From Acidobacteriota bacterium (GTDB lineage Bacteria; Acidobacteriota; Holophagae; Acanthopleuribacterales; Acanthopleuribacteraceae), in NCBI GenBank assembly GCA_002747255.1, contig PDUC01000051.1, forward strand, positions 1 through 44,775: a DNA stretch of 44,775 nt. The letters are read 5' to 3'. The notes under the pieces are model-generated. The model searched no databases. It was not told the DNA's origin and worked only from the letters and a program-made list of their open reading frames with translations. Below are positions 1 through 8,128 of the stretch, piece by piece (position 1 is the first letter of the stretch; each line of letters begins with the position of its first letter). The translations under genes were made by a program, and so were the position numbers.

Positions 1-183
1 TTGAGTCTTGGGTATCTGTTTTTTCTTGCGTGTTGGAACCACCTTTTTAGTTTCTGGATCCAGTTTACCAATACAGGTTCTCTTGGCTCGTGACTGTTGC
101 TTCTCTTTATCCCAGTATGAAACGGATTTGTAGACATAAACCACGCCCGTTTTTTTATTTTTCTGATGAACAATAGCAACCAT
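1..183 (-). CDS. Transposase N-terminus, IS1634/IS4-like (cut by window edge)
   Basis: The minus strand opens at an ATG (183-181) behind an AAGAGA-type ribosome site and stays open for 61 codons to the window edge. The protein begins MVAIVHQKNKKTGVVYVYKS and continues with a YWDKEKQQSR stretch and a C-I-G-K-L-D-P-E-T motif. From memory, this is how transposases of the IS1634 branch of the IS4 superfamily begin; the DDE catalytic core would lie beyond the edge. It reads away from the cas operon. I cannot tell from this piece whether the element is intact. The end of the element should lie to the right of position 183, but I could not identify a terminal inverted repeat with confidence. Confidence 0.6.
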   Translation of the reverse strand, partial: MVAIVHQKNKKTGVVYVYKSVSYWDKEKQQSRAKRTCIGKLDPETKKVVPTRKKKQIPKTQ

Positions 184-537
184 GGTATCTCTTTTACACT
201 CGTTACAAGACAATACACTTATAACAAAGTTAAAGGCAAGCATTTTTTTCTTAAATCTAATTAAATATTTGATTAGCTATCCAATCTCGTTATAGTTCAC
301 CAGAAATGCAGGTTATAAATAACGAGATTTTAGGTATATAAAACTGTTAAGTCAGGACGGTGTAGCTTACCTTTTTTCAAGAACACATGCACTAATCCAG
401 TAACAGCGAAAGCTATTCTTTTACATATTAAAAACAGAAGTGTGCTATTCAAATTCGTTGAATCAGATTTCTGTGACAATCAATGGTGTTCTAAAATGTC
501 ATTTCAATTGCAAAAAATCTGACCGCCAGAAGCAATT
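184..537. other. AT-rich intergenic region with an 11-bp inverted repeat
   Basis: No gene is visible between the transposase start and the end of cas3. The stretch is AT-rich. It contains one clear inverted repeat, AATCTCGTTAT at 283-293 and ATAACGAGATT at 319-329, separated by 25 nt. This could be a hairpin or part of an insertion boundary. I looked here for CRISPR repeats of the I-C type and saw none, so no array follows cas3 in this window. Confidence 0.4.
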
Positions 538-2817
538 TTATATAATCCAGGCATCATTGTCTCTCATAAAGTTTTCATCCCGCAGAAGAGCGGCCATGTA
601 TCCAAGAAAATCAGAGTCATAGGTGTCGTTCCAAAAATAAATATCCTGCCCATACATGGCTTTTAAACCAAGAGCTTCTATCTTATTTGTCCATAACTGA
701 ACGCTGCCTTCCAAAAGTCTCTTCATACCTGGTTTTTCCTTTTTCTGCAAGGCTACTTGCAGTAGGGGATCAATAACTACAAAGCGAGTATCTGCACTAA
801 TAACCTTGCCCAGTTTCTCAACTTCCGGAAAATTTCTTGTTTTTTCTGCCTGTATCAATAAGTTTTCATTATAACATTGTGAGTAGTTCTGTAACTCCAA
901 GTGCATGGATTTCGTGACAAGATCAGCAGGGCTCTCAATATTCAACAGGTCTTTTTTCAAGAAATCCAAAAGAATCTCGGCTGAGATCTCTGCGTCAGGA
1001 TGCTGGGTAATCCCTATATCCGAGAGTGTAAAGTCGAAAACAATTCCTCCGCCTTTATCATTGTATTCTCCATGGCGATTCACTCTCCCTCCCGTTTGTA
1101 AGAGGGATGCGACAGAAAAACGTTCTCTGAAGGCCCGGAAAAAAGAAAAATCTACCCCGGCTTCCACACAACTTGTTGCGACGAGTGTCCAATCTCCATA
1201 TTTTGAAAAAAGGAGTTTACGCTCAATTCTTTGTAAAACTATTTTACGGTCATACGGAGTAAGTGCCGTGGAAAGATGGAGTACATCCATCTTTCGCTCA
1301 CGCATCTTTTGTGCAACCATAGCAGCATTTTTGACTGTGTTCAGTATAACAAGTCGGGGACCCCTTTCAGCGACAACAGCATCAATCAACTCTTGAACGG
1401 TCACAGGCGATCCGCCCGAAAGCTGCCGATAGCAAATGCGCCGCTGCTCATCCCGCAAAACAGATTTAAGCTGTGTATCCTGCATTAATTCAGGTAGATC
1501 CATTTTTTCCCCAACCACAGCTTCCTGCGTCCAAAAACGGGATAAAGAACCGCTGGCAAACACCATGGAACAGCCCCAGTCGGAGACCAGATCTTTAAGC
1601 CACCGCCAGTTTTGCGGCCATAACTTGACAGGTATTGCAGCATGAGCCTCGTCAAAGAAAAGAGCACTGCCAGGAACTGCATGTAGTTTTCGTAGAGTAG
1701 ATGGGGAGGCAGAAGAGAGCGTTTCAAAAAAACTGACCGCCGTGGTTAACACTATTGGAGCATGCCATAAAGCGGCAAGTTGACGTGCTTCGTATGAGGA
1801 GAAATCGGCTCTATGGTGGTGCTCTGCAACAATTTCTTCTGGATTTTCTCCTGGCAAAACCAGGGCTTTACGCAAAACCTTTGCTGTCTGAGAGAGAATT
1901 GCTGTAAAAGGTGCTACAATAATTAAACGACGCAGTTTCTTTTTGTATGCCTGCTTTAAGAGATAGGCTGTTACAGCAGTAGTCTTCCCTAGACCCACCG
2001 GGCCTTCGCAAGCAACCATGTTCTCTGATCTTGAAGATTCAAGACAGGACTGAAAAAAAACTTCTCGCTGTTTATTTCGGCTTTTTTCTTCCTCTGTATC
2101 TCCTTTTGGTAAACTGGCCACATAGGAACATAGAGCCTGTAACCGCTCTTCCCATCTGCAGGGAATATCTTTCACAGGTGCAACATCTTCTACAAAAAAG
2201 GCAGTATCAGCATGATCTGCATCCACCAGACAGGAGAGTGCCAGTCGGGTTTTCAAACCCCGTGGCATGATAGAGTTCTTCTTGATGGCTGGGATGCCAA
2301 GAACTTGCTCATGTATCTTGAGATATTCAGAAAGAAGGTCATTTGTTCTGTCAATTTGCTTATTATGATCTTCAGAAGGTAAGTTATCATGCCGTCGGCC
2401 ACGTAACTGTCTTCCTCTGTCTTTTGTGGACTGAAAATGTTCTCCCAATTTCGGCAATCCTGGTGCATGATGTGCCCGAACCAGCCAAGCGGCGAGAAAA
2501 TCACGATTTTTTCGTAAATATGCCACGCCGGCATCAATGTGATCCCAAGGCAACCGGCCCCGCCCATCCAACAATACCTTCTGGTTTTCAGGGTCAAGTT
2601 TACCGAGGTCATGCATAAGACCTGCCGAACGAATTGAAGAATGCAGGAGACCTGCGTCACCAGCATAGCAAAGCATTGCTTTGGCACGCTCGACTGCTCC
2701 ATCACAAACCGCTTGGACATGCCGGGCATACAAATCCACCTTCCCGTCTTTCTTTCGGGGGGAGTGCGCAACAGGTTCTATTATAGATTTCAAGGAGTCG
2801 TCCATTCTTTTACACAT
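538..2817 (-). CDS. cas3: CRISPR-associated helicase/nuclease Cas3 (I-C-like)
   Basis: This is the nuclease-helicase that degrades target DNA after Cascade recognition. An N-terminal HD nuclease domain shows H69-D70 (MHDLGK), H93 (WDHIDAG), H116-H117 and a D-A-D-H-A-D segment near residue 200. The superfamily 2 helicase follows, with Walker A GPVGLGKT at 272-279, a DEAH box at 389-392, a SCVEAGVDF motif and a QTGGRVNRHG motif VI. Its 759 residues are normal for a fused Cas3. The ATG at 2817 overlaps the end of cas7 by 28 nt, so translation is probably coupled; a second ATG at 2805 is possible. It is the last gene of the operon, whereas in classical I-C loci cas3 comes first. All the motifs I could check are present, so the enzyme looks active. 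Confidence 0.92.
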   Translation of the reverse strand: MCKRMDDSLKSIIEPVAHSPRKKDGKVDLYARHVQAVCDGAVERAKAMLCYAGDAGLLHSSIRSAGLMHDLGKLDPENQKVLLDGRGRLPWDHIDAGVAYLRKNRDFLAAWLVRAHHAPGLPKLGEHFQSTKDRGRQLRGRRHDNLPSEDHNKQIDRTNDLLSEYLKIHEQVLGIPAIKKNSIMPRGLKTRLALSCLVDADHADTAFFVEDVAPVKDIPCRWEERLQALCSYVASLPKGDTEEEKSRNKQREVFFQSCLESSRSENMVACEGPVGLGKTTAVTAYLLKQAYKKKLRRLIIVAPFTAILSQTAKVLRKALVLPGENPEEIVAEHHHRADFSSYEARQLAALWHAPIVLTTAVSFFETLSSASPSTLRKLHAVPGSALFFDEAHAAIPVKLWPQNWRWLKDLVSDWGCSMVFASGSLSRFWTQEAVVGEKMDLPELMQDTQLKSVLRDEQRRICYRQLSGGSPVTVQELIDAVVAERGPRLVILNTVKNAAMVAQKMRERKMDVLHLSTALTPYDRKIVLQRIERKLLFSKYGDWTLVATSCVEAGVDFSFFRAFRERFSVASLLQTGGRVNRHGEYNDKGGGIVFDFTLSDIGITQHPDAEISAEILLDFLKKDLLNIESPADLVTKSMHLELQNYSQCYNENLLIQAEKTRNFPEVEKLGKVISADTRFVVIDPLLQVALQKKEKPGMKRLLEGSVQLWTNKIEALGLKAMYGQDIYFWNDTYDSDFLGYMAALLRDENFMRDNDAWII

Positions 2818-3710
2818 AAATCTTCAAAAGAGTGAAGCCTGCCTATAACTTCATCAGGAAGTTTTTGAGGGATCGTATAATCTTCTATAGCTGAAGATGC
2901 CTTCTCAATGCTTCCTCTTTCTTTTTTAGGCATAAGGGCATCGAGTATGAATGAGTCCGGACAAGATCCCAGAGGATTTTTATGTTCCGCATACCAGGCA
3001 TGGCGGATTTCTACAATAGGCCGTATGGCAGATGTGGTATTACTATACGTATAAGGAATAAGAAATTTCAAGATATCAATGTCCAAACTGTCACAGCCTG
3101 TTTTCTGAGCCATCATCGGATTGACAAAAAATGGCATTGCATAAACAGCATGCCGAACGACACGCCAAGCCATCGGAGCCATTCCTCGATCTTTCCCCCT
3201 CTGTACTCCAGCCTTGTTTGTCAATGTCAGACGAATAATCTCCACTGGTGCGATACTGACTCCTGGCGCAAACTGGACAACACCTGTCGAGATAAAATGG
3301 GCTTTATCTACGGAGGTTGCTTTCGCATCTTTTTTACTCTTTTTCTCATCCTCTTTCATGCTTTCGAGAAAAGTGTTGCCAAATATACGGGCATCCCAAT
3401 ACGTTTTTTTAAACGTTTCCGCATCCATGCTGCCAATATCGTCACGTTTTCGCCCTCGCTCCTCCAGAATGTCGTATTTACGTTTTTCATCGATCATTTT
3501 TTTTGCTTTCAGAGTTGTCCATACCGGATTATCCTTGTTCCCCATCAAATCTCGCAATTTCCGTTTAAAAGAGACAGGAGAAATCAAGCCTCGTCCATCT
3601 GTTTCCAAAGTACGAGGGTCGCTTTCCATATCCGGATCGCCATTGGGATTTGATTGACGGACTTCGATAATCAACAAACCTGTTCCGCGGTTTAACTCTT
3701 TATCACTCAC
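2790..3710 (-). CDS. cas7: Cascade backbone protein Cas7 (Csd2 family)
   Basis: Cas7 polymerises along the crRNA to form the Cascade backbone. The sequence carries the hallmark NPNGDPD near the N-terminus, followed by conserved blocks such as WDARIFGN and FISTGVVQFAPG, which match the Csd2/Csh2 group. The longest frame begins at an ATG at 3737, but an AGGAGG site lies inside that extension, six nucleotides before a GTG at 3710. I therefore choose the GTG, giving 306 residues. This start overlaps the cas8 stop by 8 nt, and the 3' end overlaps cas3. That packing implies one polycistronic transcript with translational coupling. The length is close to that of ordinary I-C Cas7. Confidence 0.9.
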   Translation of the reverse strand: MSDKELNRGTGLLIIEVRQSNPNGDPDMESDPRTLETDGRGLISPVSFKRKLRDLMGNKDNPVWTTLKAKKMIDEKRKYDILEERGRKRDDIGSMDAETFKKTYWDARIFGNTFLESMKEDEKKSKKDAKATSVDKAHFISTGVVQFAPGVSIAPVEIIRLTLTNKAGVQRGKDRGMAPMAWRVVRHAVYAMPFFVNPMMAQKTGCDSLDIDILKFLIPYTYSNTTSAIRPIVEIRHAWYAEHKNPLGSCPDSFILDALMPKKERGSIEKASSAIEDYTIPQKLPDEVIGRLHSFEDLCVKEWTTP

Positions 3711-5925
3711 TTTTTTCCTCCTGTTGTTTCTTTTCATTGTTGTTTATAGGGGGAGCCCCCGCTAGATATCCAAGTAAAAGTTCTGCCTTGAATTCATCTG
3801 TAACACTTTGAAATTCCTTAAGAGCATCTTTTAAGGGTTCTGCCTGTTCCTGAAAAGTACGAGCTTGTTTTACGGCTTTCAAAAATCCCCATTCTTTTGG
3901 AGATATTTTTTTATCGCTCTGCTCATCTTTCTTTTTGATTTTTTCTCTTATTTCTTCCATTTTATCCGAATACTCAGCCCGTTTCGCCCAGGCTGCATAG
4001 GGTTTCCAGCGATTTGCCAAGGTTGCCAAGGCCTTTTTCGGTGAGCGTTGTGCCAGTGGAAAGATTTGATTTCCCAATAGAGTCGGAGGAATCTCTCCCT
4101 TCCGGACATCAATACAATATCCGGCATGAACAACATCAATCGACGCCAGTAAACGTCCCAGCAAAAATGCGGTATCCTTCATATACACCTCCTTTTTTCG
4201 TCCGGCATCAGCCAAACATATTCCCAGCACAGTGCAAGTTTGCAATGCCTCCAGAGATAATTCTTTTATAAAATTATATTTTTTTTGCAAATCTTCTCCT
4301 CGTTTCGATGACCGAGGTAAGTGATCCAGATGTGCAACAGTTCTCAACATTTCTCCCCTTCGTGCTAAAATCATATGCAATAAACGTTTTCCTACTTTTT
4401 TTGTGCTTTTCGTCTGAAAGAAAAAGGAGAGGCTTTCGGCAGCAGAAATCCCTCCCGCGTCCTGAGACCTAATGCCTCTGCGGATGAATACGTTCCGGGA
4501 AAAGGAAATTAGTTTTAAAGGAGAAATATGCGGAGGACGAATGCGCTTTCCTTTTCGTATTTTTTTTAACCATACAGGCAGCATCAACCACTCAGGAAGG
4601 TTTTTCTCCCCTGCCAGCCAGGTGTCAGTGGCTCGTTCAAATTCGTTTACAGAAAACGCATTTGTATAAACAGTTTTTCGATTTGCCGGATCTACTCGAC
4701 GAAAAACAAAAAAACGAACCAACGGATTGAGCGCCGAACGTTTTGCACGAATCAGTTCCAGCAATTGAGCAGCATCGTCCTCAAACTGCTGTATTGAAAG
4801 AGACGATGTTTCACCTTCGTCTTCCTCTTCAAGCTTCCATTGGTTGTCATCAGAGAGAATCTCAATTACAGAGGCATCAACATTTCCATCAACAAAAGCG
4901 ATCAAAAGGTCGCTTTGCTTTGGGGCTTCGCCAGGAATGCTTCGCCACGTTTTATATTCCCGCTCAGGAGCCATAATTGTAGAAAACGCTCCGGCAAGCT
5001 CCACTGCAACACGCTCACCGACAGACATTGAATCGGTGGCCGTAACTCCATAGCGGGTAAGGGAAGGGATAGCTTTATTGCGGGCAAAAAGAAATGTTTG
5101 ACCCAGCACTTTTACATTTGGCTGAGGAAATTTGTTTGTGTTTAATGGACATTTGCGGCCTGTCAAGGCACAGGTCTCTTTGCTCTGCTCATGGCTTTCA
5201 GCAAATTTACTTAGAGCAGAGCTAACTGCTGTCTTTACGCTATCATCAAACACAGGAACGTTAAAACCAGCCGCTTCAAAAAGAAACGCCCCAGCTCCAG
5301 ACCATTTTTTCTTTTTTTGATCATACTTACCCAAAAGAAGAGCAACAACAGCTTCCAAAAATTCTTGTGATGGAGTTTTTCTGAACCTTGCTTTCAGACC
5401 TTGGTAAATAGAATCAAGAAACGCTGGAAGACCTTTCCTCTTTTCTCCACAATGCGATAAAAATCGCTTAATGGTTGCTTTTACAATTTCCCCACTACTA
5501 TCTATTTTCGCAATCTGATCTAAACGCTCCTTTAAGCGCCGAATCATCTTGGAACCCACCCACTCTCTTGAAAAGGTTTCATCTATCTTTGCACATTCAA
5601 AAAGCTGTAACAAAGCATTTCTTCTGTTATGCAGTTCTTCCTTACTATCCACAGCAATTTGGCGTAATTTATCGGCGGTGTTATCGTTAATCTTAAGAAG
5701 AGGCGTTTTTATCTGCACAAAGGGAAAACTGTTATGATTTCCATCCCGCAGCGTCCATACAGCAGCAGAGGAGGCAACACAGCTGACGACAATATCCTTA
5801 TCCTTATCTAGAGAGACTTTAATTGTAGGAGATTTTGCAGAATTTTTTATGTCTGGATGGGTTGTCGGTATTTGAATCTGCGCTGTTTCCAACCCTTTTT
5901 TTATCTGCAATAATTCATTCAGCAT
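3703..5925 (-). CDS. cas8c: Large Cascade subunit, Cas8c/Csd1-like, oversized
   Basis: Its position between cas5 and cas7 and a Csd1-like central segment make this the large subunit, which recognises the PAM in Cascade. The segment contains CALTGRKC, then a KVLGQTFLFARNKAIPSLTRYG-like stretch and a WRSIPGE region; in Csd1 the corresponding part reads roughly C-x-(V/L)-T-G...Q...S-F-N...S-Y-G. At 740 residues it is clearly longer than the Cas8c proteins I know (about 550-650). The N-terminus is unlike textbook Csd1, and the C-terminal third is rich in Lys and Glu. The start at 5925 has an AAGGAGA site six bases upstream and lies 18 nt after cas5. I am confident of the role, less so of the exact subfamily; a divergent Csd1 branch is the likeliest reading. 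Confidence 0.75.
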   Translation of the reverse strand: MLNELLQIKKGLETAQIQIPTTHPDIKNSAKSPTIKVSLDKDKDIVVSCVASSAAVWTLRDGNHNSFPFVQIKTPLLKINDNTADKLRQIAVDSKEELHNRRNALLQLFECAKIDETFSREWVGSKMIRRLKERLDQIAKIDSSGEIVKATIKRFLSHCGEKRKGLPAFLDSIYQGLKARFRKTPSQEFLEAVVALLLGKYDQKKKKWSGAGAFLFEAAGFNVPVFDDSVKTAVSSALSKFAESHEQSKETCALTGRKCPLNTNKFPQPNVKVLGQTFLFARNKAIPSLTRYGVTATDSMSVGERVAVELAGAFSTIMAPEREYKTWRSIPGEAPKQSDLLIAFVDGNVDASVIEILSDDNQWKLEEEDEGETSSLSIQQFEDDAAQLLELIRAKRSALNPLVRFFVFRRVDPANRKTVYTNAFSVNEFERATDTWLAGEKNLPEWLMLPVWLKKIRKGKRIRPPHISPLKLISFSRNVFIRRGIRSQDAGGISAAESLSFFFQTKSTKKVGKRLLHMILARRGEMLRTVAHLDHLPRSSKRGEDLQKKYNFIKELSLEALQTCTVLGICLADAGRKKEVYMKDTAFLLGRLLASIDVVHAGYCIDVRKGEIPPTLLGNQIFPLAQRSPKKALATLANRWKPYAAWAKRAEYSDKMEEIREKIKKKDEQSDKKISPKEWGFLKAVKQARTFQEQAEPLKDALKEFQSVTDEFKAELLLGYLAGAPPINNNEKKQQEEKSE

Positions 5926-5943
5926 GCCGTCTCCTTGTAAGGT

Positions 5944-6618
5944 TTATCGCAGCCATTTTTGCGGGACATCGTATTCCAAAACGCCCTTATCAATTCGCAC
6001 ATTTTGGCAAAAAACAGGACGATATGCACCATGAAACGGAGTATCCCACACACTCAGCAACATTGAAGGGATCTCACAGGAAAACGCAATATCAACCTCG
6101 TTTTCTTCCCTAAATTCGCCCCAGTATGAGCAGGTGAATTCCCGCCAACCTAAACAGGGCGTTTTGTGGCATCTTCCTTGTTTTAAACGTCTTTGAAAAA
6201 GATCTTGCAGATAGTGGCGCGCACCGAAGCTCTTATTCCTCTCCATCCCAACAACTACGCCATGCAGACGATAACAGACATTCGATAACACTGTTGCATA
6301 TACCTGCATACTGCTGCCACCAACTGCAGAGCCTTTTTTGAAGAGATCCGGTTTTCGTAATGGGCCGCCATAATTATTTGTGTAACGTTGGTATTGTACT
6401 TGTCCGCCAGGTGTCCCTTTTTTTCGGCATATTTCAACTTTAGTGGGACATATCCAGGCATTTTTCTTCAAGAAAGCTATACTTTCAAAAATCCCTTTTG
6501 CCGCAGACCAGGTTGGAGCCTGGTAACTTGTCGGGGTTCCTCCCGTGTCGGGTCGGGAAAACATTGCAAAAGCTCCTTCAACCTCCATCACAACAACATA
6601 TTTATTCACCAAACTCAT
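5944..6618 (-). CDS. cas5c: CRISPR-associated Cas5c/Cas5d, probable crRNA processor
   Basis: In type I-C systems Cas5 both caps the 5' handle and cuts the pre-crRNA, replacing Cas6. The 224-residue protein shows the family layout: a first beta strand followed by EGAFAMFSRPD, then SYQAPTWSAAKGIFESIAF, and later the LGWREF block. The catalytic Lys-His pair known from Bacillus halodurans Cas5d (K116-H117) aligns with R134-H135 here (FGARHYLQDLFQRR), so His is kept and Lys is replaced by Arg. No cas6 is visible in the window, which leaves this protein as the only candidate processor. The ATG at 6618 has an AAGGGAA site upstream. A solitary repeat-like sequence lies about 30 nt before the start. 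Confidence 0.87.
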   Translation of the reverse strand: MSLVNKYVVVMEVEGAFAMFSRPDTGGTPTSYQAPTWSAAKGIFESIAFLKKNAWICPTKVEICRKKGTPGGQVQYQRYTNNYGGPLRKPDLFKKGSAVGGSSMQVYATVLSNVCYRLHGVVVGMERNKSFGARHYLQDLFQRRLKQGRCHKTPCLGWREFTCSYWGEFREENEVDIAFSCEIPSMLLSVWDTPFHGAYRPVFCQNVRIDKGVLEYDVPQKWLR

Positions 6619-6648
6619 ACGATTTCCCTTAGTTGAATTTCAGACAAC

Positions 6649-6680
6649 ATTCAAATCCACGCTTCCACAAAGGGGGCGAC
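6649..6680 (-). CRISPR. Solitary degenerate CRISPR repeat, I-C type
   Basis: Read on the minus strand, this 32-nt element starts GTCGCCCCCT, continues TTGTGGAAGC and ends GTGGATTTGAAT. Classical I-C repeats are also about 32 nt, start GTCGC, hold an imperfect palindrome and end GCGTGGATTGAAAC or GAAAT. The palindrome here is weakened by two C-A mismatches, and the tail has one extra T. No second copy occurs within about 100 nt on either side, so this is not an array. It points the same way as the cas operon and ends about 30 nt before the cas5 start. It could be the last remnant of an array or a regulatory mini-CRISPR. Confidence 0.6.
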
Positions 6681-6882
6681 ATAACGCCGGACTATCTAAG
6701 TCCAATGATACTCTCTGAGGTCTTGATTAGGGAGAACCACTTTTACTCTGATAAACCACCCTTAAGTACATCCTTTTACTTTAGCGAATACACTTTGAAA
6801 CAACAAGCAAGAATAGTAATAAATTAGTTTATAAATACCTGCATTCCCGATTGCTGTAACTACATCGGAAGTGAAATAATGA

Positions 6883-7917
6883 ATGCATCAAGGATACGCC
6901 TCTGCAGAGGTGAGGTTTCCGTTTACGCAAAGTCGAGAGGCTCTTGAACTTAAGCATGAGAAAGACATGAAAAACATTGACCTGAATTCTATTGACCTCC
7001 TTCAGCCACGAAGTATTGGTGGCGAACATGTTGCACTTCAAGCCCTTCAAATGTTGGGATTTGATCAATTACTAAAGGAGCTTGGGTTTAACAGGCACCA
7101 ATATCATGGAGCTATAGGGTCAATCATTAGCAGGATGCTTTCTCCCGGAAGTGAATTGAGTACTTACAACTGGCTGCGTGAACAATCAGGTCTTGGAGAC
7201 TTGCTGGATTATGATTACGAAAGCATAAGCCTTCAACGTCTGTATCGCTTCCAGAAAATATTTGAAGAATCCTTGAAAGACCTGAAAAAGGGACTGAACA
7301 AAAAATATTGTGTTAAAAACTACGAAAAGGTGTTGATAAAAATAGGTCGCTTAAAGGAGAAGTATTCAAAAGCGGCAAAACATTATGATGTGACGGTGGA
7401 AAAAGATAGAGATTCTGAAAACGCAAAAGATATCAGGTGGACTCGAAAACGGTCGCCGAACGATCCAGCGAATCATCCTGGAGTGTACTGCATACGGAGC
7501 AGTCATCTGGATTGGGAGGCAAAGGAACTATGGAAAACCTATATCATGCTCACCGATCTTGAAAGTGTGTTCCGCAGCCTGAAGTCTGAGCTGGGATTTC
7601 GCCCTGTTTACCATCAAAATGCGGACAGAACGGGAAGCCACCTGTTTATCACGTTACTGGCGTTCCACTTTGTCCAGGCGATACGAACACAACTCAAGGC
7701 GCATGGTGAAGCGAAGTCCTGGAATCAACTGAGGAAGCAACTGCTGCAACATGAACGCATTACCGTACGAATGCAAACCGATGACGGTAAGACGATACAC
7801 ATGAGGAAGCCCAATGAAGCCACGCCAGAACAGAAAAAGATATACGCCCTACTAGGTTTAAGTCCATTTCCTGGAGGCCGAACGAAAGCCGTATTCAAAC
7901 GAAGAAAACATTTGTAG
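6883..7917 (+). pseudogene. Decayed IS1634-like transposase with internal deletion
   Basis: The N-terminal half contains SIGGEHVALQALQMLGFDQLL and a SPGSELSTYNWLRE stretch. The C-terminal half contains LTDLESVFRSLKSELGFRP, the conserved block carrying the catalytic Glu of IS1634-type DDE transposases. The DDE core between them, with both catalytic Asp residues, is missing: the sequence jumps near residue 130 from the YRFQKIFEESL region to LKKGLNKKYCVKNYEK. Full-length relatives have about 500-600 residues, so roughly 200 are lost, in frame. An in-frame stop at 6880 also removes the usual N-terminal extension. The protein cannot be an active transposase. It reads away from the cas operon, as the fragment at the left edge also does. 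Confidence 0.8.
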
Positions 7918-8027
7918 TGCCAAAGGGCAAAGTTCGAAAGACAAAAGTTATATCAGATCAGAGGTTTACTAAATTAGGGTAGCAAAGAGAGCTTAAAGAT
8001 GGGATCTGGACAACTTGTTGGCAGGTT

Positions 8028-8103
8028 ACGAACGGCCGTGGTGTGGAACTGTGTGTCCGGCGGTGTGGGAGGACGGCAGGCGCGAGCCTACCCCCTACCC
8101 GAT
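8028..8103 (+). ncRNA. Group II intron 3' remnant (domains V-VI)
   Basis: The stretch reads AACGGCCGTGG, then TGTGGAACTGTGTG, CGGCGGTGTGGGAGGACGG, a GGCGCGAGCC hairpin and CCCCCTACCCGAT. This matches my memory of bacterial group II intron 3' ends, where a domain V with a GGAAC turn is followed by GGTGTGAGAGGACGG and a domain VI ending CCTACTCGAT. The upper domain V stem here can form only G-U pairs, and no reverse transcriptase frame lies nearby, so this is a decayed tail. The last intron base would be about 8103, 26 nt beyond the stop of the convergent aminopeptidase gene. No 5' end is visible. Confidence 0.5.
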
Positions 8104-8128
8104 GGTGTGCGATGACTGAGCGTCACAG

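Noticed and set aside
184-537. Possible CRISPR array downstream of cas3
   Set aside because: No sequence resembling the repeat near cas5 recurs, and there is no regular spacing; only one 11-bp inverted repeat is present.
2253-2771. 172-codon minus-strand frame inside cas3
   Set aside because: It lies on the same strand in another frame of a gene with clear motifs and has no family resemblance.
6681-6882. Further CRISPR repeats upstream of the solitary one
   Set aside because: I looked for GTGGATT-type tails and GTCGC starts at one and two repeat-spacer units away and found none.
7918-8027. Remains of an intron-encoded reverse transcriptase before the intron tail
   Set aside because: Translations in all frames show no reverse-transcriptase or maturase motif.
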